A DNA stretch of 64,000 nt from Heliocybe sulcata (Eukaryota > Basidiomycota > Agaricomycetes > Gloeophyllales > Gloeophyllaceae), in NCBI GenBank assembly GCA_004369045.1, contig ML213503.1:2478924-2542923 (forward strand), in the 5' to 3' direction. The notes beneath the pieces are model-generated. The model saw nothing but the letters and a program-made list of their open reading frames with translations, searched no databases and was not told the origin of the DNA. A program made the translations under genes and the position numbers. Every line of letters begins with the position of its first letter. The first letter of the stretch is position 1. Shown one piece after another: positions 11,457 to 23,684 of the stretch.

Positions 11457-13573
11457 ATGGGCCGCTTGAGACAGAAGGGAAAGGCGGGTGCAGCCAAGGC
11501 CTATGTGACCCGTTCGCAAGCCATCAAGAAGCTGCAATGTTCTTTGGCAGATTTCAGACGGTTATGTATACTCAAAGGTATGGACTGCTCTGGTGATGAG
11601 CTTGGTGTCCCTTATATCATTCTGACCTAGGCATCTTCCCTCGGGATCCAAAGAACAAGAAGCGTGCCAATAAGGGGTCCTCAGCGCCCACAACGTTCTA
11701 CTATGCAAAGGATATTGCGTACATCGCGCACGAGCCGGTCCTCAAGAAACTTCGGGAACACAAAGCATTCGCGAAAAAGCTCTCTCGAGCACTGGGCAGA
11801 GGCGAATGGAGTAGCGCGAAGAGTCTCGAGGAGAACAAACCCGTTTACCGCCTGGATCATATTATCAAGGAAAGGTCCGTGCTCCTTGCTCTCGCCGCGT
11901 CTGGTTGCGCATCTTCAACTATCTTCAACTCAACTATCTTCAACTATCTTCAGATACCCAACCTTTATTGACGCTGTGCGCGATATCGACGATGCGCTAT
12001 GTATCATATTCCTTTTCGCCTCTTTGCCGTCCAATGCTCGCGTACCGCCGGCTCTAATCGAGAATTGTGCGCGCTTGGCGGCGGAATGGCAATTGTATAT
12101 CATGCATAGCAGATCTCTCCGCAAGGTCTTCTTCTCCATCAAAGGAGTATATTACCAGGCCGATGTCATGGATCAAATTGTTACCTGGCTTGTTCCGTAT
12201 CAATTCACACAAAATGTACGTTGTAATATCGTCACGAGTGTAGCGGGTGTTTGAGCGCTGACTGTCTTCAAAGATACCGTCAGACGTCGACATCCGTGTG
12301 ATGTTGACGTTCTTAGAGCTATATCAGACCCTGCTTGGCTTCGTCTTCTTCAAGCTCTACACTGATGCGGGCCTTGTCTATCCTCCACCTTTGGATGAGA
12401 AGAAAGATGAAGGTGCTGCCGGAGTGGGTGCCTTCAGCCTACAGGAGGTCCAAAAGTCGGCTCCCGGACCACTGGTTAAGAATTTGGATGTGAATGGCAG
12501 AACGGTTTCGAGCAGAGAGGTGCGGCAGACCATCAAAAGCATTGCCGCTTCGGTTGCTGTCCCCGCTGGCGTCGATGCTTCTACCCCTACTGTGGATTCG
12601 GTTCCAGAAGACGTCAATGAAGAGTTCATTCCGCACCCGTCACGCACTGACGAGCAAGAGGCGACTGACCTTCCCACCCTCCACACCCTCTCCACTTTGC
12701 CTCGACCAATCTCTGCGGATCTCTTCGCGCCGTACACGTTTTGGATATCTCGTGAAACCTCACGCGGTATCTTCGAGTTCCTCATCCGATCATTCGGGGG
12801 TCGGATAGGTTGGCCTGCCTCCTCAGGCAGTGGATCGCCCTTTGACGAGGACGACGATTCTATCACTCACGTGATAATCGATCGTCCACTTGTCGAGAGA
12901 CCGGGTGAGACGTCCGAGCAGCGGGAACGGCGATTGCGGCGGAAATACGTGCAGCCGCAATGGGTCGCAGATTGCATCAATGCTGGGAAGATCCTGTTGG
13001 AAGAGCCGTATGCTCAAGGAAAGCCCCTACCACCGCACTTGAGTCCCTTTGCCGATCATGCAGAGGCATATAACCCTGTCGCTCAAGCCACGGTTGAGGA
13101 TGTTGACATGGCGGAAGTGGATAATGACCAAGAAAGCGAGGACGACGAATTGCAGGGCTCGGACGACGATATACCGAAGCAGAAGCCACCGACCAGCCAG
13201 ATCGTATTGGAGGATGCCGAAGACCCGGCCGCTTTACGAGCCGCCGAGTTGGCTGCTGAAGCCGCCGGTGTTGACTACGGGACGTTCGAGAAGGACGTTA
13301 GCAGATTGCAGAAGAAGGCCACAAAGAAAACCATGGCCCGCGCCGACGAGCGAGATACTGAAGAGAGCATGAACAAGATGCTCATGAGCAACAAGCAGCG
13401 GAAGTTGTACGAAAAGATGAAGTATGGAGAGAAAAAGAGGGCTTCAGAGGTGCGTGATATGGGTAATTTTGTCCTAACATTAATGGTCATTAATGTGTGC
13501 CTTCCAGCGTGAGTCGTTGGAGGAGAGAAGGCGGACCCTCGACAAAGAGAAAAAAAGGAAGACGAAGACATAG
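11457..13573 (+). CDS. NOP7: Pescadillo homolog (NOP7), 60S ribosome biogenesis
   Basis: Exons 11457-11577, 11631-11874, 11954-12215, 12274-13449 and 13508-13573 give 622 aa. The N-terminal pescadillo domain is clear: [74 protein letters not shown] domain follows at about residues 355-460 ([21 protein letters not shown] ... [15 protein letters not shown]...Y). Then come an acidic stretch and a Lys/Arg-rich C-terminal helix ([18 protein letters not shown]). NOP7 works with Erb1 and Ytm1 (the PeBoW complex) in processing of the 27S pre-rRNA in the nucleolus. Intron 2 carries a small tandem repeat around its 3' splice site. The last exon and its intron occur a second time 2.1 kb downstream. Confidence 0.95.
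11911..11953 (+). repeat. Intronic 10-bp tandem repeat (ATCTTCAACT unit) ending in the 3' splice site
   Basis: Four near-identical units, the last incomplete and one pair separated by CAACT, fill the end of NOP7 intron 2. Each unit has a CAACT that could act as a branch site and an ATCTTCA that resembles the end of the intron. The used acceptor is the final ATCTTCAG. Confidence 0.8.
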
Positions 13574-13735
13574 CACTAGTATAGACCTTATCGGTACTGT
13601 TACTGTACACATGTCTGCGTGATATTTCTATGTTTTATTGCACACCCAAGTGAGGGCATAACCGGACATTTAAATAAAAATGGCTTTGCGGGGGTGCTCG
13701 GCCCAGTCCGACAGAGGCTGCGCGAACGCATGAGA
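13441..13735 (+). repeat. Direct repeat, copy A (NOP7 last intron, last exon and 3' flank)
   Basis: About 295 bases, from the end of NOP7 exon 4 into the 3' flank, match 15541-15850 in the same order: GCTTCAGAGGTGCGT, the intron, CGTGA...TTGGAGGAGAGAAGGCG, TTTCTATGTTTTATTGC and CTCGGCCCAGTC. The limits are estimated by eye. Confidence 0.8.
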
Positions 13736-13969
13736 AATTGGCTCGATGAATTGTATTTTAGTCGCGCGAGTGGCGCAGCTCGCGTTGAGTGACTCGCGCA
13801 GGCTTGCAGCTTGAGTTGATCCGGAGTGCTCATCCTTCAAGAGTGACAAGATGGACTCTACCTCCATCCATGCGAGAGAAGTAAGCTGATGGGGCGCCGC
13901 AGTCACACGTGCCACGGGTGGCGCACGCCCACGTGACCATGAAGCTCAAACCAGGCTCAAACCCTGACC
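13736..13969. other. Short intergenic region before the inserted gene
   Basis: The sequence follows repeat copy A. It holds the short imperfect direct repeat CATGAAGC(T/G) / ACCATGAAG just before the start codon used here. No other feature was seen. Confidence 0.4.
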
Positions 13970-15407
13970 ATGAAGCGTATACACGATGAGGCTTTCGGCC
14001 TCGCCGCTGAGCCTCAGCTCAGATCTGCTTTAGCGTCTTTGCTCAAGGTGCCGGAAGATGAAGCCGAAGCCATTCTAGCTGAGCGTATCAAGAATGTTCA
14101 AGCTTTTATCGCTGTCTTGTTTGGCAACTCTGCCGACCTGACTCCCCATCAATACAAGAAAGCCAAACTATCGCTCCCATGTTTCTCTGCCGCGAAATGG
14201 GACGATGTAGCTGGACAACACGGTCTACCTCAAGCGTACCAGAGGCTGAGAACCGGAGGCGCCAATGCTTATTCCGCTCCGACATGTTACCTCGCACCAT
14301 CGTTCCATCGGGCCGTCTTCCAAAATGGCTGGCGTGTCCTTGATGTCTATCAAGAATCAGAGGTGCAGACTAGAGAAGCAGCTAGAGTCAGAACACTGGA
14401 ACCAGTTCGTATCGCAATCTGCTGCGCGCACTTCGACTGTTGTTCATGTATGCTTCAGTTTCTTGTTGCTGTGATGGCGATCTTCAGAGGGCGCATTATC
14501 GACAAGCCAGAGTCCCCCATGCGAAGAACGCTGGAAACGTCAGGCGGTGAAGTAGTACACGAGGTTAGTACCTAAATTGTATCTATATTCGATAGTAGAT
14601 CTTACTGTGTTATCAGATACTTGCCGCTGAAGGCGCCCTCTTCTTCGTTGTGGAACTCAAGTTACTCATGACATCCGAACAAGATCATGTCGCACAACTC
14701 TTCCTCGAGATGCTCTGTAAGTAACGCCGCTTTTCCCGATAATGGCATACGCTGATAACCCGCGTCCGAGTACAGCCGCTGCAGAGGAGAACGCGGATAT
14801 TCCTACGAACCGGCAATTACGAATACACGGTCTTTTGACCGACCTTTCTACCTACCACTTCTATTCCTACGACCCGGTCGAGAAGAAGTTCGCTTTCGAT
14901 CTCGTTACAGTCGTCTCAGGAGTCCGGGAGGAGAAGCTTGGGCGGATGATACCTGGTATGTCTCTTCTCTGATCTCTTCCTGAATGTAAGCCGCTGATAA
15001 TTGTACACTCTAGTCACGAACAAGATCTTCAGTATACTCCTCGCGGCATACATCGGAGTATTGAAGACACGTGCAGAGGACGAAGCTTATGCAAGGGTGG
15101 ATTATCCCAATGCGCTGGCACTCGCAAACGAGGCACATACGCTTTTCACGAAGAAATCTGCCTCAAAAGATGAGCTGGAGACGCAGGCAAATAAGGCGCT
15201 GACCGTATTGCAACAAAGGTGCGTACATCCTGTTCTCAGTTGGTACATGTAGCTCAACACTTACGAATATACAGCATCTCCATAGTTCCGCGAGAGGCGC
15301 AGCTGACGAGCGAACTGGAGCCGGAGCCGGTGACAGCGGATGAGCTGGAGCGGGTCGCTGACCGTTGGGTGGACAGATATTGTTTGAGAGCCCTCAAACC
15401 TTCATGA
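13970..15407 (+). CDS. Unknown protein with a possible PD-(D/E)XK nuclease-like core
   Basis: Simple model: exons 13970-14563, 14617-14716, 14776-14955, 15014-15218 and 15275-15407, giving 403 aa in frame. The last four junctions read well. Exon 1 may hide a further short intron near 14450-14490, because residues there fit poorly. The central block reads GGEVVHEILAAEGALFFVVELK (about residues 192-213), then DHVAQLFLEMLSAAEEN, and later GLLTDLSTYHFYSYD. A strand ending in ExK, followed by a helix with a Gln, is what PD-(D/E)XK restriction-like nucleases show. That reading is inference from one motif and is not a firm family call. The C-terminus is charged. The gene sits between two copies of the NOP7 tail, as if inserted there. 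Confidence 0.6.
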
Positions 15408-15540
15408 TTCTTTGACGACCGTACTATATATACTTATCGTATCTTAATCTGATGTATGAATACTAATCGTGGCGCTATATGATCCAATATGCGTATATGC
15501 ACCAAGGGAGACGTCGGGATAAACATGTAGCGAGGACGAC

Positions 15541-15672
15541 GAATAGCTTCAGAGGTGCGTAAGATGGGTATCTTTGTCCTATGGGTCATTAATGTGTCCC
15601 TTCCAGCGTGAAACGTTGGAGGAGAGAAGGCGAACCCTCGACAAGGAGAAAAAGAGGAAGAGGAAGACATAG
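15541..15672 (+). pseudogene. Fragment of pescadillo: end of exon 4, last intron and last exon
   Basis: The fragment keeps the donor (GAG|GTGCGT), the acceptor (CTTCCAG) and the last exon through its TAG at 15670-15672. The decoded tail is [21 protein letters not shown], against [21 protein letters not shown] in the intact gene, so most base changes are silent. Nothing upstream of the fragment resembles the rest of NOP7, so it cannot encode the protein. Confidence 0.85.
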
Positions 15673-15850
15673 TACTAGACCTTCTGGGCTTCCGCTGTTG
15701 CTGGCTGTACATATTTCTGCGTGCTATTTCTATGTTTTATTGCGAGACCCAAGTAAGGTCCATTAATATCTGCGGGGCGGCTTTCTCACGGGGACCGGCC
15801 TCGGCCCAGTCAGTTACGCGACACACCGGGAATGGGCTGCGCGTACCCGC
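15541..15850 (+). repeat. Direct repeat, copy B (duplicated NOP7 tail)
   Basis: Second copy of the 13441-13735 segment, diverged by substitutions and small gaps. It ends within the 5' flank of the Sec7-PH gene, so sequence homologous to the NOP7 3' flank now forms part of that gene's upstream region. The limits are estimated by eye. Confidence 0.8.
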
Positions 15851-15946
15851 CGGCTGCTGGGAACGACATCAACGATACGCAAACGACTCTCCGCCGTCGT
15901 CGACGACAGCCTCGAAGACCGAAGGCGTACATGAACATATACAGGA

Positions 15947-18900
15947 ATGGTCGGTGTCTTTGGCCTCGGCAACAAGAGTTCCTCTTCCGGCCCATCTAAT
16001 TCCAGTCCCATTGCTCCACCGCCTTACTCTGAATCTGAACCTGATCCTTCCGTATTGCTGGCCGAAACGACGACTACAACAACCCATGTGGTGACCACGA
16101 CGACGCATACAACCACTCATTTCTTTTCCTTACCTCTCTGGCGCAGGCGCGCCGCCCCTTCATCTTCAACCGCCTCGGCGCGGCAGAGTCTTGTCGAGCC
16201 GAACGTAGATGAGAATGGTATAATTATCCATGGTGCGACCAGTCACACCGTAATGGTCGAGAAAGCCCTTCCTCCAATTCCAGTCGATCTGGGGCTCGGT
16301 ACGCCGCCGCTTGTCGCGACACCCGAGACAGAGGAGTACAGTATGGCAACTCGCCCTTCGGGCGAGCTGTTTCCGCGCTCTCAGTCTACTGTGTCTATTC
16401 TGTCTTCTCCTCAGTATAGGTCAAGGCAGCCCTCTAGGCCTAGTACCGCCTCATCTGCATCCCAAGCTCTTGCACAGGCTTCCTTGGGTCTGGGACTTCC
16501 TCATGTTATGCCACATGCGGCTGCGTCTTCATCCTCGGAAGTTAACTCCGTCATCTTCAACCCCTCGGATCTTGAAGAGGACGCTGGGAGCGCGAGCTCT
16601 CCCCTCCGGCGTGCGAAGAGCTTCCGGGTGGACCATCCTACGGGGCAAGCTGAGGATGTGGCAAATGGTGGTCGACGTAGGACGAGAGGAGTCTCTCTGG
16701 GCCCGTACAATCTATTCGGTTCTGGATCAGATAGTAAAGGGAAGGGAAAGGATAATGCTGTTCAAGACGAGTCTCCATCACCGCCTACTTCAAGACCTTT
16801 GTCCAGAAAGACTTCGATCTTTTCTCGCAAAAGGATCAACTCCGAGAAGTCAATGCCTCCCTTGCCAACGAGGTCGACCGACGCTCTTGGTATGCTAGAC
16901 CCATCCTTGCCGTACATGCCTCCGGTGTCTCCTTTTCATGTCGACGTGTTAGGCGACACCTCGCAGCGAGGGGCATCTCCGGAGGTGCGATCCTCAACTC
17001 TTCGCCCACCAGTTCTTGTCCGAAGACATTCGGATCGGAGTGGTCATATACCTTCCCCCCCATCGTCCCCACCTTACGTCGCCGTAGAGCATCATCAGTC
17101 ACCGACGTCGGTTGGTCTATCTGCTCGGGGAGATCACCAGACGAAGCGCAAGACCAGGCGTCCAAGTACCGCGGACTCTGGCTCTCGTGCACGGTCGCGG
17201 TCCATGTTCCTAGATTCGACGTCCTTATACACGTCTACATTGTCCCCACCCCCCATGCCGCCAACTCCTCGACCACTTACTGCGGGGGAGAGATCGTCTC
17301 CGAATCCAAACTCCGTACTCCCGGTGCCTCGGCCTGTGCCAAGGTCCAAAACAACAAATCATGCTCTGCTTCATAGACTATCTATGAACTTCTTCTCTTC
17401 CTCGCCTAATCCCAATTCGTCTTCAATCCTATTGAGTGATACCTTGTCCGCATCCCCAACGTCCAGTCCTGTTTCTTCGCCACGAGTCTCCCTATCCAGA
17501 CCGCCTGTTCAGGTCCCTAAGCCCAGAACCGAGGAAGAGTCCCCTGAAGTCTATCTTGATCGGTTACTCGAGGCTGTTAGCAAAGCAGAAGTAGCTTCCG
17601 TGCTAGCATCGAGGTGGCTATGTTGCAGTATTTTAAGACTAGAGCACGGTGGCTAATCAAATGTCTAGCGCTGATTCGTTCCACGCGCGGGCACTCGAAG
17701 CGTATATCGCTCGCTTTGACTTCTCTTCCGACCCACTGGATGTCGCGCTTCGTAGACTACTCATGGATGTCGGCCTTCCGAAAGAAACACAGCAGATTGA
17801 CCGTGTTATCGAGGCGTTCGCCAACAGATACAAAGTGTTTAATGCTAATTTGTTCACGTCCAACGGCATGTCTTCTGCTATCTCTGCAGTGCTGCTGCTG
17901 ATATGCGATTGGACCAGATCATCCATATATCCTAGCTTTCAGTTTAATAATGCTTCATACGGATGCTTTTAATAAATCGAACAAGAAGAAAATGTCGAAA
18001 CCCGACTACATTAAGAACACTCGACTACCCGGTGTCCTTCCAGAGGTCCTCGACGTGAGTAGTCATTCTTGACCACAACTAACGATGCTAATGAGCACAT
18101 CGTGCATAGTGCTTCTACGATAATATCGTCTTTGCACCCTTCATTTTCATTGAAGATCCTCTGGATATCAATGGTCAGCGTGGCGTCTTGACAGAAGGAA
18201 GTCCATCGCACATCGGGACCGTCAGTGCCATTACCTCGAGTCCCGCGGCTGGGAGCTCGACAAACCTACTAGGACGTGGTACGAAGATTGACCCTTACTA
18301 CCTCATTACGCGCAATCTACTCAATCCTCTTCGCGTCGCCGTGGACTCGCTCGTTCCTTTGGATAATCCTTACTCGTATGAGGGCACCGCCGGATCCTGG
18401 GATGACGAAGACTTGCGATATGCGTTTGCTAAAGCTAGTGTCATTGAGGTCAATACGTTCGACAACCGCCGCATGTCTCAGCAACCCTTCTTCTCGCTGT
18501 CCGCTAACGGTCTCTCAAGTCCAATGATGGGATCTGTAGGCGCGCTACCGGATCTGGCTGTGCGCGATATGATGACTATTAAGGTCACCAAGGTGGGCGT
18601 CCTCTACCGGAAGGACGACACTGTCGAAGGCGGGAAGAAAGCGCTCAGTAGGAAGTGGCGAGAATGGAGCGTGGTCTTAACAGGGTCCCAGCTTCTACTT
18701 TTCCGAGACACTCAGTGGGCCTTGAACCTTCTAGAACAAATGCAGACGTCAGATGGCCACGTTCTGTTTCCTCCGGATGCCATACTGCGGCCGGACGAGC
18801 TGATTTCCGTCAAGGATTCCGTGGCCGTCTTCGATCGTTCGTACACGAAGGTACGTCCTTGCTCCTGGTGTCGTTATTGATACTGACTTGTAGTGTATAG

Positions 18901-20439
18901 CACCAGCACACTCTGCGATTCGTCATGTCAGATGGTCGCCAGACTCTGCTGCGCACGTCCAATGATCGCGAGCTGGATGAATGGATATCTCGAATCAATT
19001 ACGCGAGTGCTTTCAAAACTGCCGGCGTTCGCATGAGGAACATGGGCATGTCGGGTAGGGAAGTGGAGTTGACAGGTGTCGCCGCGGCCACCTCGCATTT
19101 GAAGGACATGCAGCACGTTGGATTGCCCTCGCCAAGGATCCGGACATGGTCCGACCTCTCATCAGATCAAACTGAAGACATATTTCCTGTACCCGACGTC
19201 TTGGCCGATGCACCTTCTCTTTCCGCCAGACGAAGTGCGGGGCATGTGCGGGCTAGCGGAAGCTTCGAGGATCCTCGCGCAGCATCCGAACTGCAGAACA
19301 GCCAACAGTTCAAAGCTACTTTCGACGAAATCAAAGCAGAGCTAGCTGCTGGTCGCCTGACATTGTCAGAAGAACCGTCCTCCGTCAATGGACGAGCTCG
19401 GGCTGATAGCTCTGCTTCCTCTTTGCGGTCCCCGCTATCTGACGAGTCCCACGGCTCTGGTTTCCTGTCCCGCACTGAGGTTATTCGCTCCAAAGTCAAG
19501 GACCTCGATGCCAAGATCTCCGCGACGCAAACCCAGCTGGATGCGGACATGCGCTTCGTCCGGAACATCGCGATTCTGACTCCTTTCCAAAAGGCTACCC
19601 GGGATCGCCTGCAAACTGCCGTCCAAAATATGTCAAAGAGGGTTATGCAAGTACGGCTGGACATGGCCAAATTGCTCTGCCACCGTCAAGTCCTTTCGAA
19701 CGATCTCATTGCAGAAGAACGCGATTGGTACCGGAATAAGAAGATGGCCCTCAGAGCGGCTAAAGAAGTGCTTGATAGCAGTCTCGAATCGCCCGTCCCT
19801 CGCATGACGTTATCCAATCACGGTGATGTCCAGGACGGAACGGCGCCCCTTCCTCACTCCAGATCCCAGCCTCTATCTGCAGGGACACCAAGACCCGAGT
19901 CCTCAATACGAGATTCATTCTATTCTGCCATGGATTATGGAATGGACTCATCCTCGTATAGTGCATCTTTGGATGATCCTGCCATACGTTCTACTTTCTT
20001 GAATACGCCACAGAGTACCGGCTCACCTTCTGCTTCTCCTCTGATGGACGGGGGCGGCACGAGCTCTGTCGGATCTCTGTCTGTTCACGGCCATGACCAA
20101 GTCAATGATGTTCACGGCAGTCTCAATCCTGGGCGTTCATCTGATGTTATCGCTTCGTCGGTTGAAGGCGAGGACTCGCAGACCCACGAGCGGTTTTACA
20201 CGGCTCCTGAAATGGCGGAAGAGGCGGAAGATTGGAACAAGACACGGGCTGCGAAGCGCGTCTCACTCGTGAAGCTCCCGTCTGATCTCCGAATATCCAT
20301 GCTCTTTGGTAAGCCGAAGACGGGTCCGGCAGAGCAGAACGCCAGCATACCGGAGACGTCTGTGGCATCTTCCCCAACTCGCAGTCGCAGCAATACGTTC
20401 GATAGGTCGGGGCTTGCATACGCTATGTTCGACATCTAA
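15947..20439 (+). CDS. Sec7 and PH domain ARF guanine-nucleotide exchange factor
   Basis: Exons 15947-17613, 17669-17865, 17918-18054, 18110-18850 and 18901-20439 give 1426 aa. The first 520 residues are Ser/Pro-rich and probably disordered. The Sec7 domain spans roughly 530-690. It has GLPKETQQIDRVIEAFANRY, with the catalytic 'glutamic finger' near residue 592, then DHPYILAFSLIMLHTDAFNK. A PH domain follows at about 820-950 (VTKVGVLYRKDD ... RKWREWSVVLTGSQLLLF ... ELDEWISRINYASAF). The Sec7-PH layout matches fungal Syt1/Yel1 and animal EFA6/cytohesin-type exchange factors, which load GTP on ARF at the plasma membrane or Golgi. Intron 2 (17866-17917) has a GC donor; without it the SNDHPYIL block is broken. 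Confidence 0.92.
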
Positions 20440-23400
20440 CTGTGGATGCTGGGTTTAAGCTTCAAGCTCGGACAATTTTTTATGGAACTCTTGAACGCGT
20501 TGTCGTTCGTTATGTTGCTTCCTGTTTAATTGTTATCACTCTTGTATCTCTAGCTGGATGTGTAACCGTATCACCAATCTACTTAGAATACCAATATTCT
20601 GCACTTAATAGAACTCCTGATTCCTCGCTTATGAGGTCTTCTTAGCAGAGGAGCATATGGACTGATAGAAGTTTCCAAGGCACAACGGGTGGTTTGTACG
20701 GACCGCATTTGAAGTGGTGGTTATAATCTTTAGACGGTATCAATGTGATTCGTTCAAGACCGGCGTCTAGTATATTGCTAGCCGGGAGACGTACGCCTGG
20801 CCATCTAGCCCGGAAAATAGGCTTCCTCTCTTCCATTGCGATATGAAGGCGAGATACCGGATGCAGTATGTGGCTGCCACGATACGGGGTCAGATAATAG
20901 ATTTAATTATGTCAGCAGCTTTCGGATCTGGCCGACTATTTGCTGGTGTTTGTCCTAATGGGCGTCTATGGGCTGTTTTTTGGTTAGTCTTGAAGCTGTA
21001 TCACTCCCCTTCTATTATTTTCGCTCTTCGCAGCTGATCGATTGATCGCTCAGCCTGCTATCGATACCGCTTCGTTTGCTGGCACCACACGAGACGATCA
21101 GTTAGTGGAACTTGGGCCTTTACCTTCTATCAGGCTGTTTCTGAAGTTGAAATTGCTGGGCTTCCGGTAGCACATCGCATGTACAGTCCGTCTCAATGGT
21201 ACTGTCGAATGGCGGTGATGGCTTGCTGATTGTTGCCGGATGCCGGCGCTCAATTACTCAGTGACCAATTCACCAGCAGCGGCCGGTCGCCTTCAGAACA
21301 ATATGTATACGTACCCATATTAACGTCGATGATGTCTGATCCACGTTCATAATGAGAATAGCAACCGGTGGATTATCGGGCCCGCAAGTCTCTTCACCAA
21401 TTCCGTCCAGGTGGCCCTCTGCATTATGGCATCCGTTGTTCGGCGCGGTTGCTTTGATTTCATTCCGGTATCAGCCCATATGCCGTGGTTCCGTCCGCCT
21501 CGTTTCGCATAAAGTACTGTCAGTGACATCTCCAGCTGTCTATTCGCCTATGCGTTCCTGCTGTGCTCATCTGTACAGCAGAAATGACGTCGTTTCTCGA
21601 AGGCCATCTGACAATCACGACTACAAGCGAATAACGATATTACGCCCTTGCTTTGTCCGGCCAGATAAAGGTGACTGATGCGGGGGGTGCAGTTAGCCGG
21701 GCGGTGGGAGGTGGCTTCTTGGACAGCTGACGGAAGCCATGGGCGCTCTCGTGCCTGAGTTAAATGCTATGTACTACGGGCAATAAAACACGTCGAAATA
21801 CATCTGTGCTCGTGTCTCTATGAATCTCTATGGAAGAGAGCAGAGATGTCGGGTATTAACAATAGTGGGATGAGTAAAGGTCAAAAGCCATGGAAAAGAC
21901 GTACATCATCAAGCAAAATGTGGCCGATGTCATTGGATTATTATAATATGAGCAGCGGGCTGCCTTATTGACGTCCATCTGCCGTGGTCCGAAACTGGGG
22001 AAGACTTATATAAGCGTTAGCGCTCATCCGCTGCGAATCTGGATACCTCTTTGGCTTGGGTATCAGCCTGCAGGCAACAACGTGTTTGACTAGGTTTCTC
22101 TGAATCGCAGGCCAGGAATGGGAATAGAGCGTAATAACACCGAAAGGTTCCCGTCCGTGAAGTATATATGATATACCTATTCTTGCGCCGAAACCTCGTG
22201 CAGGAAAAGGTAACAGGAAGCACAATAATATACGTGTCGAAAGGCCACGCCCATTGTGCGTTGCAAGTTGCATTGTGCACCCACATCGAGAGTCTTATTC
22301 TGCAGCACAAGTACTCGTCTCAAATTCTAGTGCCTCATCTACTCCCCAAACTAATCCTCTCCTGCGGCGACTGACTGTCTCCCGGCGCCATCTCAGCTTG
22401 GGCCGCGCGGGTGACAGGCTCGAAGACGTGGCCATCGACGGCGTCGTCCCCGCCGCCATATTCACCCTGCTCCCGGTTTCGGCAAGATATAGAAGCGTGG
22501 CATTGTCACGCACCCGTCGTTCCTTACCGCGCAATTCACCGTCTCAGTTGGGTGTCGGTCGTACAAGGCTATAGGGACAATACTAGCAAGTCATAACTAT
22601 TAAACGGCGCCCCGCTCCTTCGCTTCGCTGTCTATTCAAGTGGAACTACGGTCTCTCCTTCGCAGATATTCAAGCTAGGTATGCCACCCTCGATCGTGAC
22701 TGGGAAGAGCTCGGCTAAGACATGTGTTGTACAGGTAATCGTATCGAGTATTTTAGCCGGTGAGTCTCGATTTTCGAATAATGTGCGACGCGGCTAAGGG
22801 ATTGTGTGACAGGCCGTCGCGCCGCAATAATCTGCATAACAAAAAAAAGGTGAGACATATAGCCGTACAATCGGTCGGCGTCGTGGAACGTGGCCCGGGA
22901 CGAGACCCGGTGCACCGGGTCAGTTTAAGATTTCTCGATTCGACTCCATTTTGCGTTGTGTCTTCACGAGTACCTCTGGATAGATGCTAGGGGGATGCAC
23001 CTGGATATAATGCTCATAAATGCAGTGGCATAGGTAGAATACAGAGGGCCGCAAAGGGGGGTGGCGTGTGCATGCTGCGACGGTCGCGATTAGGATCTTG
23101 ATTCGATCTGGTTCCAAATCGGGACTACTTCACAGACCGAGTTCCTGTTTCTCCACTTGTCGCTTTCGTGACCCTTTCACATTTCCGCGGTCGCATGCCC
23201 TTCTGGATAGCCGGCTCCTTATAATTCTCTGCTATCTGCCCTCTGCCATCTTCGGTCCCCCTCCCTCACCGTTCCCGACGTCCGCCCTTCACGCCCTTCG
23301 CGCTGACCTCCTCCCCTCCGACAGACTTCATTGTCGCTCGTGTCGTCGACACCGTCGTACACGCTCACCTCAGCACCACCGTCGTCGTCCTCAGCGCATG

Positions 23401-23684
23401 CCAACTCGTGATTTTTGATCTCTCAGTAAGTCGCGTCTGTCACGTTTGTTTCTCTTTCTGCCCGAGCGTGTCCTCTTCTCGCGGTGGACGTGTCGTGTAG
23501 CGTGATCCGAGCGCGGCGCGTAGGCGTGCGTGAAGGTGTGCAACGTGAAGGGACCCTGTGCACATCCGGCACTCCCCGGTACGCCTTGCGCTCACCGCCC
23601 AGGGTCCGCTCTCGCTTGCGCATTTTCTCTCTGCCACGCTCACTGTCGAGTCGGTCGACGCGTCCTTGTTGTTCTGTTCCAAAG
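20440..23684. other. Large intergenic region (3.2 kb) with the cyclin gene leader at its right end
   Basis: No open frame here shows codon bias or a recognisable protein. The first 300 bases are likely the 3' UTR of the Sec7-PH gene. From about 23100 to 23684 the sequence becomes pyrimidine-rich and probably forms the 5' leader of the cyclin gene, with short upstream open frames. I saw no transposon ends, tRNA or array in between. Confidence 0.5.

Noticed and set aside
14265-14474. An alternative frame in exon 1 of the unknown gene reached by a 46-base intron
   Set aside because: The alternative text looks plausible, but no second junction brings it back into the frame needed for the next exon, so the simple model was kept.
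20440-23684. Possible transposable-element remnant in the largest gene-poor stretch
   Set aside because: No terminal repeats, target-site duplications or protein fragments could be recognised, so it is reported only as intergenic.
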